A stretch of 64,000 nucleotides of DNA. It comes from Aliikangiella maris. GTDB lineage: Bacteria; Pseudomonadota; Gammaproteobacteria; Enterobacterales; Kangiellaceae. Positions 1-8,492 of this stretch are shown piece by piece (position 1 is the stretch's first letter; each line of letters opens with the position of its first letter). The stretch spans positions 213,543 through 277,542 of the forward strand of contig NZ_JBFDAH010000006.1 in assembly GCF_040719265.1 (NCBI RefSeq), given 5' to 3'. Position numbers and translations under genes: made by a program. The notes under the pieces are model-generated. The model ran no database searches. It saw only the letters and a program-made list of their open reading frames with translations, and was not told where the DNA came from.

Positions 1-1094
1 TGTGTCATCACTCCATCAACCATAATATGCTGATAACCAAAAATAACTTTAATGGCTAATGCAAATGCAGCCGAATATCCGATAAACGAACCAAACGTCA
101 TGGTATAAATTACACTCATTACCCAAGTATGTTTATTACCGAAGATCTGATACTGATGTTTTAAACTGGCACCAATTTCGCCCGGTAACATTTTTAAACC
201 ATAAACGGTTAACACAACCACAATGACTAAAACGATTTCTTTAGGAATGCCAAAACCGGAACCATTGGCGCTTTCTGGTAACATTAACCACAAGCCAAAT
301 ACCGCACAGGAAAAACCAATTAACAGCATCATTAATATTTTTAATACGGAACCTACAGGACTGCCAATGTTAGGCGAAACATGAGGAGCTCGAATATTAT
401 TCATACCAAACCAGCCGATGATTAACAAAGGTAATAAAAAGATCAACCAGACAAACCCAGCATTTTGGATCCAGGTCTGACTACCTGCTGCTATCTTGCC
501 GATTAAAGTACCACTGGTGTTTTGTAACGTCATGGATTCGCCACCGAAGATACCGAAAGTCATCACTAAAGGAACCAGTATCTGCATGGTAGTTACCCCA
601 AAATTTCCCAGGCCAGCATTTAAACCAAGCGCAAGACCTTGTTGTTTTTTCGGGAAAAAGAAACTGATATTTGACATAGATGAAGCAAAGTTTCCACCAC
701 CAAATCCAGATAATAAAGCTAACCCTTGAAATACCCAAAGCGGCGTATTTTTATCTTGTAGTGCTAGACCTGTACCTATCGCGGGTAACATTAATAATGC
801 CGTTGTAAAAACGATGGTATTTCGTCCACCACATAACCGAATAAAAAAGCTACTGGGTATTCGCAAGGTCGCACCGGTTAAACCGGCGATAGCCATTAAG
901 GTAAACAGTTCCGATTTTTCAAATGGAAAACCAAGATTTAACATTTGTACGGTGATAATTCCCCAATATAGCCACACCGCAAAGCCACACAGCAGACTTG
1001 GAATCGAAATCCAAAGATTTCGATTGGCAATTTTTCTGCCTTTTGATTCCCAAAACTCAGAATCTTCTACATTCCATTCTTTAATATCTGACAT
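1..1094 (-). CDS. narK: NarK2-type nitrate/nitrite transporter, 3' end outside window
   Basis: Major facilitator of the nitrate/nitrite porter family, moving nitrate in and/or nitrite out across the inner membrane. The reading frame is open from the ATG at 1094 to the window edge, so about 364 N-terminal residues are present and the C-terminus is missing. The NNP signature FASSMSNISFFFPKKQQG lies near residue 131, and a TM2-type arginine sits in TLRIPSSFF. A GGAG ribosome site lies 7 nt before the ATG. It follows a second NarK paralogue (end at 1187) on the same strand with 92 bp between, like the narK1-narK2 tandems of denitrifiers. narGHJI would be expected beyond the left edge, but this cannot be seen. 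Antiport rather than symport is inferred only from gene order and similarity. Confidence 0.9.
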   Translation of the reverse strand, partial: MSDIKEWNVEDSEFWESKGRKIANRNLWISIPSLLCGFAVWLYWGIITVQMLNLGFPFEKSELFTLMAIAGLTGATLRIPSSFFIRLCGGRNTIVFTTALLMLPAIGTGLALQDKNTPLWVFQGLALLSGFGGGNFASSMSNISFFFPKKQQGLALGLNAGLGNFGVTTMQILVPLVMTFGIFGGESMTLQNTSGTLIGKIAAGSQTWIQNAGFVWLIFLLPLLIIGWFGMNNIRAPHVSPNIGSPVGSVLKILMMLLIGFSCAVFGLWLMLPESANGSGFGIPKEIVLVIVVVLTVYGLKMLPGEIGASLKHQYQIFGNKHTWVMSVIYTMTFGSFIGYSAAFALAIKVIFGYQHIMVDGVMT

Positions 1095-1133
1095 TACTCA
1101 CTCCAAATAATAAGACGATAATTTTTATTGTTT

Positions 1134-1154
1134 ACTCTTAAAATATTTAAGAGT
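1134..1154. repeat. 9-bp perfect inverted repeat between the two narK genes
   Basis: Arms ACTCTTAAA and TTTAAGAGT are separated by ATA. The hairpin is AT-only at its core and has no T-run after it on the minus strand, so it is a weak terminator candidate. It could instead be a processing site or an operator within a narK1-narK2 transcript. Confidence 0.4.
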
Positions 1155-1186
1155 TTGATTTTATGATTCGAAAATATAAAAAATAA

Positions 1187-2434
1187 TTATAAAATTTCGC
1201 TCTCTTTTTTGGCTTTGATAATGGAGTAGTTCATCCATAACATACAAATTGCGACCAAAATAAATAACAACATAAAACAAGAGGAGCGAACGTCAGTATA
1301 GTCAGACAAAATTCCAAAGAAGATGGGTAAAGTAAATCCGCCAAGTCCTCCCAAAACGCCGACCATACCACCTACCGAACCCATGTTATTGGGATAATAA
1401 TCATGTAACAGTTTATAAACACTCGCTTTACCAAATCCTTGCGCAATTCCTACAATAAAAACGAACAAGGTAAATATTTCGACACCCAGTCCAATGTTAA
1501 AATTGACCTCTCCTTTAATTCCCTTAATCACGAAACTGGTTTCAGGATAGGAAAGAAAGAATAAACAACCTGCTGAGATCCAAAAAACCCACCAGTTTAC
1601 AGTTCTCGCACCTAATTTATCAGAAGCATAACCACCAGCTGCTCGAATAACACCTGAAGGCAATGTAAAAATCATAGTAATCAGGGAAGCTGTTTTTATA
1701 TCAAGCCCAAATTCACCAATATAATATTTTGGTAACCACAAAGCTAAAGCAACAAATCCACCAAAGACAAAATAATAGTAAAGCCCAAATCGCCAAACTC
1801 TTAATTCTTTTAAAGGTGCAAGTTGTTCTGCGATAGTTTTATGTTGACCCGAATTTTTTCTTTCCTCTAACCCAGGATCATCATAAGTAAAAAACCAAAA
1901 AACAACCGCCATTAATGCCATTGCAACTGAATAAACTTTGGGTACCATTTGCCAACCCGCAGCAACGACAATCATAGGAGCAACCAGATTTGTAATTGCA
2001 GCGCCAGCATTACCTGCACCAAAAATACCCATGGCTGTACCTTGTTTTTCTTTTTCAAACCAGGCTGAAGTGTAAGCAATTCCAATAGCAAACGATCCGC
2101 CTGCAAGTCCTACAAATAATCCCGCAACAAGATATTGCCAATAGGAATGAGCAAAAGCGAGTGTGTAAGTCGCAATTGCTACAACAATCATTTGAATGAA
2201 ATAAACAATTCTTCCACCGAAACGATCCGTTAACATCCCCAAAGGTAGACGAGTAATCGATCCGGTTAATATTGGCGTCGCTACTAATACGCCAAACTCA
2301 GTATCTGTTAAACCTAACTCTTGTTTAATTTTAAGGCCGATAATGGAAAACATTGTCCACACCGCAAAATTAAACGCAAAAGCAATTGTATTCATGGTTA
2401 AAACAGAATACTGCTTTGTAGTATGAGTCGCCAT
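1187..2434 (-). CDS. narK: NarK1-type nitrate transporter (MFS, NNP family)
   Basis: Second nitrate/nitrite porter, 415 residues and 12 predicted TM segments. The nitrate signature AGGSFAIGIAYTSAWF lies at residues 111-126. The substrate-binding arginines expected in TM2 and TM8 fit TRLPLG (Arg62) and PSGVIRAAGG. The frame opens at 2449, but a strong GAGGGG site (2442-2447) lies 7 nt before the ATG at 2434, so the start is placed there and the N-terminus is MATHTTK. In narK1-narK2 pairs this type is usually the proton-coupled nitrate importer; that role is family knowledge and not visible here. It is divergent from narX, and the intergenic region carries an FNR-like box at about -41.5 to a proposed start site, so anaerobic and nitrate-responsive expression is likely. 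Confidence 0.92.
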   Translation of the reverse strand: MATHTTKQYSVLTMNTIAFAFNFAVWTMFSIIGLKIKQELGLTDTEFGVLVATPILTGSITRLPLGMLTDRFGGRIVYFIQMIVVAIATYTLAFAHSYWQYLVAGLFVGLAGGSFAIGIAYTSAWFEKEKQGTAMGIFGAGNAGAAITNLVAPMIVVAAGWQMVPKVYSVAMALMAVVFWFFTYDDPGLEERKNSGQHKTIAEQLAPLKELRVWRFGLYYYFVFGGFVALALWLPKYYIGEFGLDIKTASLITMIFTLPSGVIRAAGGYASDKLGARTVNWWVFWISAGCLFFLSYPETSFVIKGIKGEVNFNIGLGVEIFTLFVFIVGIAQGFGKASVYKLLHDYYPNNMGSVGGMVGVLGGLGGFTLPIFFGILSDYTDVRSSCFMLLFILVAICMLWMNYSIIKAKKESEIL

Positions 2435-2502
2435 TTTAATACCCCTCATAAGTCTAATTTTGATGTTCCATCAACATCAATTCTACTAGAGACTGCAATG
2501 AG

Positions 2503-2544
2503 AGAATAGCAATCACCCGAATGACAATACTTGATTTGGATCAT
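2503..2544 (-). promoter_or_regulatory. Putative class II FNR/ANR-dependent promoter of narK1
   Basis: TTGATTTGGATCAT at 2531-2544 matches the FNR consensus TTGAT-N4-ATCAA in 9 of 10 specified bases. On the minus strand a -10-like TATTCT (2508-2503) lies so that the FNR site is centred 41.5 bp upstream of a predicted transcription start near 2496. This is the standard spacing for an FNR-activated promoter. The start site itself is inferred. Confidence 0.7.
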
Positions 2545-2581
2545 TCGTCATATTCTTCAATTTGAGTATATTTATTTGCTC

Positions 2582-2597
2582 TACTACTAAAGTAGTA
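2582..2597. promoter_or_regulatory. NarL/NarP 7-2-7 palindrome
   Basis: TACTACT-AA-AGTAGTA is a perfect inverted pair of heptamers fitting the NarL consensus TACYNMT in the 7-2-7 arrangement. It is centred about 93 bp upstream of the predicted narK1 start site and about 150 bp upstream of the narX start, so it could serve both operons. A cognate narX-narL pair is encoded next to it. Confidence 0.65.
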
Positions 2598-2678
2598 AAT
2601 TTGTTATCTCATCAAATGATTGTTTTTAAATTCTTTTTTTGTCATCAATGGTTTGTTATGATGACTTTTTATTTTTTA

Positions 2679-2694
2679 CAACTCTTTAGTAGTA
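2679..2694. promoter_or_regulatory. Second, degenerate NarL-like 7-2-7 site
   Basis: The right heptamer AGTAGTA (2688-2694) is intact. The left one, CAACTCT (2679-2685), keeps four of the six specified positions. It lies just upstream of narX and may mediate autoregulation, but the match is only half convincing. Confidence 0.35.
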
Positions 2695-2738
2695 GTTGAT
2701 GAGTTACATGCTTTTATAAAAGCGTTTTTTCAGGCGCA

Positions 2739-4544
2739 TTGCCAGCAAATTTACTTTCAATAAATTACACAAAGGTGACCAAGTCATTGCCCATTGAAAC
2801 CGATCCAACAACAACCAGCTCATCGTTAATTGCTCGCGCCGGACAAATAATGGTTGTGATTATTATTTTGGGACTAGTGAGCATGATTTCATCTATGCTG
2901 GTCTCAGAAAGTTTAAGCGGTGATGCGGCACAAATTAACATTGCAGGTTCATTAAGAATGCATGCCATGCGAATTTCTCGAGCCCATCTTGCCGACACCT
3001 CTCAGCAAAAGTTATTGATAAAAAAAGAAACAACGGCTTTTGAAAACCAACTCAATCAATTACTTATCGGCGGTTTAGTTAGTGCTCGTAAAAATAAAAA
3101 AATTGAAGAACAATATCAACTGATTTTAGAAAACTGGCAAAAATTGAACTCAAATAATTCAGATCATTCTGTTCATACATTTGACACATTCGTTAGCACT
3201 ATTGACCAGATGGTTTTTCTTTTACAAAAAGAATCCGAAAAAAAGCTTAACATGTTAAGGCTTATTCAAGGTATTAGCTTATTGTCGGTTTTAGTTGTTG
3301 CCATTGTTGTCCTGTTTCAGTTAAACCGAATTATTGTAGCACCGCTCAAACAACTGGTTGATGTCGCATCTGAAGCGGGTAAAGGCAATTTCGACCTCAA
3401 AGCCACTTATCATTCAGACAATGAACTCGGTTTACTGGCCAGAACAATCAATCAGATGTCAGCCGAACTCAAACTAACTTACCAGGATTACGAACAACGC
3501 GTAACCCAAAAAACAGAAGAATTACTACAAAGTAATCGTTCACTAGATTTTTTATATAAAACTGCTCGATACTTATCTGCAAACGATTTTAGTCATGGCA
3601 GAGATTTAATTATTCAAGAGCTTGAAAATATTTTGGGTGAAGGCAAAATCACTATTGAATTGTTAGCAATCGAAGATAATCAATCTCAAAAAATTGATAT
3701 TCATCCCCGATTTAATGCTCCATTTTGTTTACTTTCTAAACGCTTCCCTTTAAAAAAGCATGGCAATTTATTTGGTTATATTGTCTGGCAAACGCCAACC
3801 CAATTTGTCATTAGTGAGTGGCAAACGTTAATGCTTCAAGCAATTGCAGATATCGTTGGTACTGCACTTCAACTTGAACGCCAACGTAGTGTACAAAACC
3901 GATTATTAATAATCGAAGAGCGGGCTGTCATTGCTAGAGAGTTACATGATTCCCTTGCACAATCCTTATCCTATTTAAAGTTTCAAATGAGTCTGCTTAG
4001 CCGAAAGATGCAAAAAGAAGTCCCTAAGGAACAACTCACAATGATTATGGATGATATTAAGCAAGGTATTAACAGTGCCTATTTACAGCTCCGCGAATTA
4101 CTAACCACCTTTCGTCTAAAACTTGAAGACCCCTCTATTGAAAATGCAATTCAAGGAACAGTTGCCGAGTTTTCCACCAAATGTAATCATCCAATTTTTT
4201 TAAATTATCAGATTGAGCCAGAAAGCTTATCAGCAAATCAAGAAATTCATTTATTACAAATTATTCGCGAAGCATTATCTAATATTCAGCGACACGCCCA
4301 CTCCACAGAAGCGGGTATTCATATTCATCGGATGAGTGAAAATATCATCGTTGAAATCTGGGATAACGGACAAGGCATAAAAAATCTGGAGAACAGACAA
4401 GGTCATCTTGGTCTAAGCATTATGCGAGAAAGAGCAAAGTCCTTAAATGCAGTGATGGAAATTTTAGCAAGACAGCCTCAAGGAACTCGTATTATAATCA
4501 AGCTGCATCCGAAAAGATTTCAACAACAGGACACCAGCCAATGA
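2739..4544 (+). CDS. narX: Nitrate/nitrite sensor histidine kinase NarX/NarQ type
   Basis: Membrane sensor kinase of 601 residues that detects periplasmic nitrate or nitrite and phosphorylates the adjacent NarL. In order: TM1 about residues 30-55, the nitrate-binding P-box DAAQINIAGSLRMHAMRI at about 62-79, TM2 about 172-195, HAMP, a GAF-like central module, a HisKA_3 domain with His403 in ARELHDSLAQ, then a HATPase domain with an N-box (REALSNIQRH) and a G-box (DNGQGI). There is no in-frame ATG after the TGA at 2700, so TTG at 2739, 5-6 nt after CAGG, is the best start. GTG at 2775 is the alternative. The stop overlaps the narL start by ATGA, indicating translational coupling. Confidence 0.93.
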   Translation: MPANLLSINYTKVTKSLPIETDPTTTSSSLIARAGQIMVVIIILGLVSMISSMLVSESLSGDAAQINIAGSLRMHAMRISRAHLADTSQQKLLIKKETTAFENQLNQLLIGGLVSARKNKKIEEQYQLILENWQKLNSNNSDHSVHTFDTFVSTIDQMVFLLQKESEKKLNMLRLIQGISLLSVLVVAIVVLFQLNRIIVAPLKQLVDVASEAGKGNFDLKATYHSDNELGLLARTINQMSAELKLTYQDYEQRVTQKTEELLQSNRSLDFLYKTARYLSANDFSHGRDLIIQELENILGEGKITIELLAIEDNQSQKIDIHPRFNAPFCLLSKRFPLKKHGNLFGYIVWQTPTQFVISEWQTLMLQAIADIVGTALQLERQRSVQNRLLIIEERAVIARELHDSLAQSLSYLKFQMSLLSRKMQKEVPKEQLTMIMDDIKQGINSAYLQLRELLTTFRLKLEDPSIENAIQGTVAEFSTKCNHPIFLNYQIEPESLSANQEIHLLQIIREALSNIQRHAHSTEAGIHIHRMSENIIVEIWDNGQGIKNLENRQGHLGLSIMRERAKSLNAVMEILARQPQGTRIIIKLHPKRFQQQDTSQ

Positions 4545-5188
4545 GCAGTCATAAAATATTATTGGTCGATGATCATCCGATGCTTCGCAAGGGCGTTGCA
4601 CAATTAATTTCGCTTGAAGATAACTTAGAGGTGATTGCCGAAGCAAATTCGGGTGAAGAAGCGATCACCTCTGCACTCGCCAGTTCTCCTGATCTGATAT
4701 TGCTCGATTTAAATATGAAAGGACCTAGCGGTATCGATACGCTAATATCTTTGCGGCGCGCAGGCACAAAAAGTAAAATAATTATATTCACTGTTTCAGA
4801 TAATGAAGCCGACGTTTTACAAGCACTAAAATTTGGTGTCGATGGCTATTTGTTAAAAGACTCAGAACCTGAAGAACTGATCGAAAAAATTAATTTAGCC
4901 CTTGATGGTAATTTGGTTTTTAGTGCACCTCTAACTCAAATTATGGCGCGCTCACTTCAATCGGGGGATAAAAAGAAAATCAACCTAATTGATAAATTAA
5001 CCCAACGTGAACTGGAAATTTTAAAATTCATCGCCGACGGCAAAAGTAATAAAGTGATTGCCAATAACTTAGGTATCACCGAGGCAACGGTAAAAGTTCA
5101 TGTGAAGAACCTACTAAAAAAACTAGGCTTAAAAACTCGTGTTGAAGCAGCCGTTTGGGCAGTAGAAAATAAACTGGTTACTCATTAA
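4541..5188 (+). CDS. narL: Nitrate/nitrite response regulator NarL
   Basis: Response regulator of 215 residues with an N-terminal receiver (acidic Asp10-Asp11, phospho-acceptor Asp56 in LLDLNMKG, Lys in LLKDSEP) and a C-terminal LuxR/FixJ HTH (LTQRELEILKFIADGKSNK onward). It is the partner of the NarX kinase, whose stop codon it overlaps by 4 bp. NarL binds TACYNMT heptamers, and a perfect 7-2-7 pair lies in the narK1-narX intergenic region, so it likely controls the transporters and its own operon. NarP would be the nearest alternative name; length and domain order are the same. Confidence 0.92.
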   Translation: MSSHKILLVDDHPMLRKGVAQLISLEDNLEVIAEANSGEEAITSALASSPDLILLDLNMKGPSGIDTLISLRRAGTKSKIIIFTVSDNEADVLQALKFGVDGYLLKDSEPEELIEKINLALDGNLVFSAPLTQIMARSLQSGDKKKINLIDKLTQRELEILKFIADGKSNKVIANNLGITEATVKVHVKNLLKKLGLKTRVEAAVWAVENKLVTH

Positions 5189-5279
5189 CAACTTGAGCAT
5201 TACAGATAATTGATTGCCTTTAAAAAGACAAATTGAAGTGATATGTGTTGGTTACATTTAACGGCACAGAATCTATTCA

Positions 5280-6008
5280 TTAGTTTTCAATGATATTTTT
5301 ATAAGCGGTTATTAAAACCTGGTTGCCGTCTGCATTTAAATGAAACCCATCACCCACATGCCAGTTTGCAGCAAGATGGCCGTATTCATCAGTAAAGTGA
5401 TTAAATAAGTCGACATACGTTACTTGTTCAACAGAGTCACTCCAGTTTTTGATTTGACTATTGAGTGATTGAATACGCTTGTTAGTTAATGTTGCAAAAT
5501 TCGTTTGTTGTTCGGGAGAAAAATATCTTCGGTCAATTGGTAATAGACCGGTAATTAAAATAGGCGTATGTGCTGGAATATGCTTGATAATTTGTTGGAT
5601 ATTTTCAAAAATTTCTGCTTCATGACGATAAGTAAAATCATTTTTACCAATCATAATAGCCATTAAACTCGCGGATTCAATCGCTTGATTATCCTTTATG
5701 CGTAATAATAGCCCACGAGATGTCTCTGTGCCGATACCAAAGTTAAGCGCACCGTCATTAATTGTATTTACAGCTAATCGCTGTATAAAATCATCACCAA
5801 AAAATAAAATACTTTGTGGTGGAATATTGCTTTCCATCCGTTGATAGAATGCACTCATTGCAATATAGTGTGGCGTTATTTCCTCATCGATTAATCCTAG
5901 CAGGTGCTTTGCCTGCCCTATCATACCTAATTTCAACACGATAAAACTGGCCAGAAAATGTAGTAAAAGTACATATCCAATAATCAGTAAATACTTTTGT
6001 TTTTTCAT
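5280..6008 (-). CDS. Membrane-anchored SGNH/GDSL-like protein, catalytic Ser replaced
   Basis: Protein of about 242 residues with an N-terminal signal anchor (KKQKYLLIIGYVLLLHFLAS) and an SGNH-hydrolase fold. Block I reads FFGDDFIQRL where GDS is expected, so the nucleophilic serine is Asp. Block II (NFGIGTETSRG), block III (IGKNDF) and the C-terminal DxxH block (DGFHLNADG) are kept. The protein may therefore be a non-hydrolytic family member, or use an unusual mechanism. A GTG at 6059 would add 17 residues; ATG 6008 is chosen because it puts the hydrophobic segment at the N-terminus, though its ribosome site is weak. Function unknown. Confidence 0.75.
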   Translation of the reverse strand: MKKQKYLLIIGYVLLLHFLASFIVLKLGMIGQAKHLLGLIDEEITPHYIAMSAFYQRMESNIPPQSILFFGDDFIQRLAVNTINDGALNFGIGTETSRGLLLRIKDNQAIESASLMAIMIGKNDFTYRHEAEIFENIQQIIKHIPAHTPILITGLLPIDRRYFSPEQQTNFATLTNKRIQSLNSQIKNWSDSVEQVTYVDLFNHFTDEYGHLAANWHVGDGFHLNADGNQVLITAYKNIIEN

Positions 6009-6213
6009 ATTACACCAACCAATATTTGGAAAAACAGTTACCGAGAAATTAATCCTCACTAATCAACTCTCGGTGTTTTATTTAATGCTGTGTTAATCAA
6101 TAAATTTCAACTTAAGCAAGATAATAAATCCAGCATTTTAATAAAGATAACACCTCAACTTTAAATCGAACACCGGTTGAATCGAGGCCCTCAACCATTA
6201 CAGCGATAAGTCA

Positions 6214-6327
6214 TCATTGCATGCCAATTGCTATTTCAATGACGATAGCCATTACCATAGACAAAATAATAGTTTCCATCAGTTTGATTGAACGGTTATT
6301 CATCAATAATCCGAGTATTTCTTTCAT
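6214..6327 (-). CDS. Possible 37-residue membrane peptide
   Basis: Short frame with ATG at 6327 and TGA at 6214-6216. The product is a short polar N-terminus followed by a hydrophobic stretch (METIILSMVMAIVIEIAIG) that could form one membrane helix. No clear ribosome site precedes it, and a tandem 16-bp repeat lies just upstream. It may be real or chance; no family recognised. Confidence 0.25.
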   Translation of the reverse strand: MKEILGLLMNNRSIKLMETIILSMVMAIVIEIAIGMQ

Positions 6328-6334
6328 AACACAC

Positions 6335-6366
6335 AGTTCAAATTAAAAGCAGTTCAAATTAAAAGC
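6335..6366. repeat. Tandem 16-bp duplication
   Basis: AGTTCAAATTAAAAGC occurs twice in direct head-to-tail copies (6335-6350 and 6351-6366). It lies between the NTF2-like gene and the small peptide frame. Confidence 0.9.
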
Positions 6367-6379
6367 TTCACTAATAGGC

Positions 6380-6901
6380 TTATTTTTTAAAGTCTGCAAT
6401 TTGTGTCACTAACTTTTTGGCAATTCCGTTTGGCATAGGAATTGATAAATTGTATTGTGAAATTTTCCAGTTTTTGCCCGATTTTACCAGCACACCAGAA
6501 CCACGACACTCACCGTAACTTTTGTTATAGAGCAATTCATCAAAAAAAACCACTTGTTCATTAACCACCGAAATATGGCGTTTTGTCGGTGTATAGGCCC
6601 AACCTTTTCCCTGACTAAAATAGGGTTGAGTAAACTGATAGAATGCTGATTTAGTCCAACGCTCAGTTGCATCGGTGCCTAAAAATACGGCATCATCAGT
6701 TAACAAATTAAAATAGCCATTCAAGTCAGCGTTGGCGGCCGCAAGATGAAAAGCATCAATCACACTGCCTGTCTGCTCAATGATTATCTCATGTTGTTGA
6801 GTGAGGTTATTGTTTTTCTCTTGATTATTTCGAGATGTACAATCTGTCGAAAAATAAAACATAACCAAACCGCATAAAATAATTGTAAAGTTTTTTTTCA
6901 T
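6380..6901 (-). CDS. NTF2/SnoaL-like (DUF4440-type) exported protein
   Basis: Protein of 173 residues with a hydrophobic N-terminal export signal followed by an asparagine/glutamine-rich linker. The NTF2-like fold runs roughly from residue 45: VIDAFHLAAANADLNGYFNL, then LTDDAVFLGTDATERW and a C-terminal GSGVLVKSGKNWKISQYNLS. Such domains bind small ligands or act as small enzymes; no specific activity can be assigned. The ATG at 6901 is chosen over the upstream start at 6925 because AGGAA lies 6 nt before it. A Cys near residue 21 is not in a good lipobox. It probably acts in the periplasm. Confidence 0.75.
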   Translation of the reverse strand: MKKNFTIILCGLVMFYFSTDCTSRNNQEKNNNLTQQHEIIIEQTGSVIDAFHLAAANADLNGYFNLLTDDAVFLGTDATERWTKSAFYQFTQPYFSQGKGWAYTPTKRHISVVNEQVVFFDELLYNKSYGECRGSGVLVKSGKNWKISQYNLSIPMPNGIAKKLVTQIADFKK

Positions 6902-7453
6902 GATTATTCCTGTAATGATTGACACGCTATTATTGAATTTCTATTTAAATCGATACTCTTTTTAACATAATACACTATAGACCCGCTAATATTTCCTATC
7001 TGTTCAATACACTCAAATAACCAGTAAACAGTTCTCGAACAGATCTTTATAACCCATTTTCCGAATGATTATATTGACATAGAGATTTCAACATAGAAAT
7101 ATTAACACAGCGATATCGATACAGATATGTCGATACAGACGCCTAGCAGATACTTATAGCGCATAATCAATAGATCATTTACCAGGAAAATAAAAATCAG
7201 TTGCTAAATGGAGGATAACAATACCATCGCAAGTATAGAAAAAAATTCCCGAAATCCATCTCGGGTACGCTCTCATTGACAATAAGCTATGACAAAATAG
7301 AAACTACTAGAGGAAAATAGACTAACAAAATAAAATTTAAGTAAACCTAGCTCAATAACAAAACACATTATGCTTCGAACCCCAGGTTAATATTGATATA
7401 AAAAGTTCAAAGCAAATACACCACCGATATCGCATCAGTCACAACAATTAAAA
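6902..7453. other. Non-coding stretch of about 550 bp
   Basis: AT-rich with frequent stops in all frames and no recognisable RNA gene or strong hairpin. It separates the NTF2-like gene from a decaying TonB-receptor gene and may itself contain eroded sequence. Confidence 0.6.
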
Positions 7454-8490
7454 TCAATCAAGCTGCCAGTTAAAACCTATATAATAAGTTCTTCCTGCAT
7501 ACCCCTGACGGCCAGAAAAACCATTTAGCGATGCACGGACTTTATCAGGATACTCGTCAGTTAAATTACGTATTCCAATATATGTCCGTAAACTTTCCAG
7601 CCATTGATAGCCTACTTGAATATCATGGTTGCGGTAAGCTTTTACATACGGCACATCTATTATTTGATCGGCTATTGCTCGTTGTTCGTTAATCACCGGC
7701 GATCTGATTAAAACTTGCAGGGTTTAAACTACTGCGGCAAACGATTTGACCATTATCATCAAATACGGCATCCATCGCCGCCATATATCGATCAAACAAG
7801 CGATTTTCAGGTGAACGCTCATTTTGCTTTGACTCTCCCCAGTTCAGCGAGAAATCATATTTTAAATCGGAATTAAATTGTCCTGTTGCCCCAGCCAAGA
7901 TTCGGTAACTGCGTTTATTGGTGCGCAAATCATTAAAACCAGCATCTAAATCCCAGCGATTGAAAAAGATAGGCGGACCATCAGCACCTGCCGCAGCTAA
8001 AACGGAGGCAGGTAAAAAAAAGCATTATCACGGGCGACTTGACTACCGACAGTAAGTGAATGTTGGCTGAGGATTCGTGTTGCCACGTCGGAATAATTAA
8101 CACTGACATAAGGCTCGAATTTTTCAGCGAACTCATAGTGAGCTTTTAGCGTCAGCACATGGCGTTCATTTCCGGGGCGTATTCCGTTAGCAAATAAAAT
8201 ATAATTTGGAATACCATCGCCACCGGTAAAAATATCGACTCGTTCGATCATCGCAAATGGAATTGAATTGGTATCCACTGCAGCCGTTCCACCTGACGAA
8301 CCGCTAACAAAGCGATGTCTATCGATCAATGTCAATGTCCGATTTGCGCCGAGGTTACGCAAGTTCAGAAAATTTTCGCCATTACTGACTTCATCTTCTC
8401 TAGCCGATCCAACTAAAGCGCCAACTTCCGCTACAATTTCCTGAATACTGGTAGCGCCAGTGTATGAAATCGCCCTATCAAGTAAAAAAA
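7454..8490 (-). pseudogene. Decayed TonB-dependent receptor
   Basis: Remnants of one receptor in changing frames. First comes a plug domain lacking its signal peptide (TSIQEIVAEVGALVGSA, then FLNLRNLGANRTLTLIDRHR and IERVDIFTGGDG). Without the usual plug end it continues into barrel sequence (YEFAEKFEPYVSVNYSD). A frameshift at the A8/T8 tract 8014-8021 leads into LPASVLAAAGADGPPIFF and a TBDR segment containing NGQIVCRSSLNPASFN. After a second frame change near 7690 only the last strands remain, ending GFNWQLD. About 340 residues survive of a family usually near 900-1000, so internal deletions are certain. It lies against the 3' end of an AraC-type regulator that may have controlled it. Confidence 0.85.
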
Positions 8491-8492
8491 GA

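Noticed and set aside
814..1110. Rightward frame over the narK gene
   Set aside because: Antisense shadow of the transporter; no ribosome site or family.
2440..2446. TACCCCT, a NarL heptamer match just before narK1
   Set aside because: It is the complement of the narK1 ribosome site GAGGGGTA and too close to the start codon to be an activator site.
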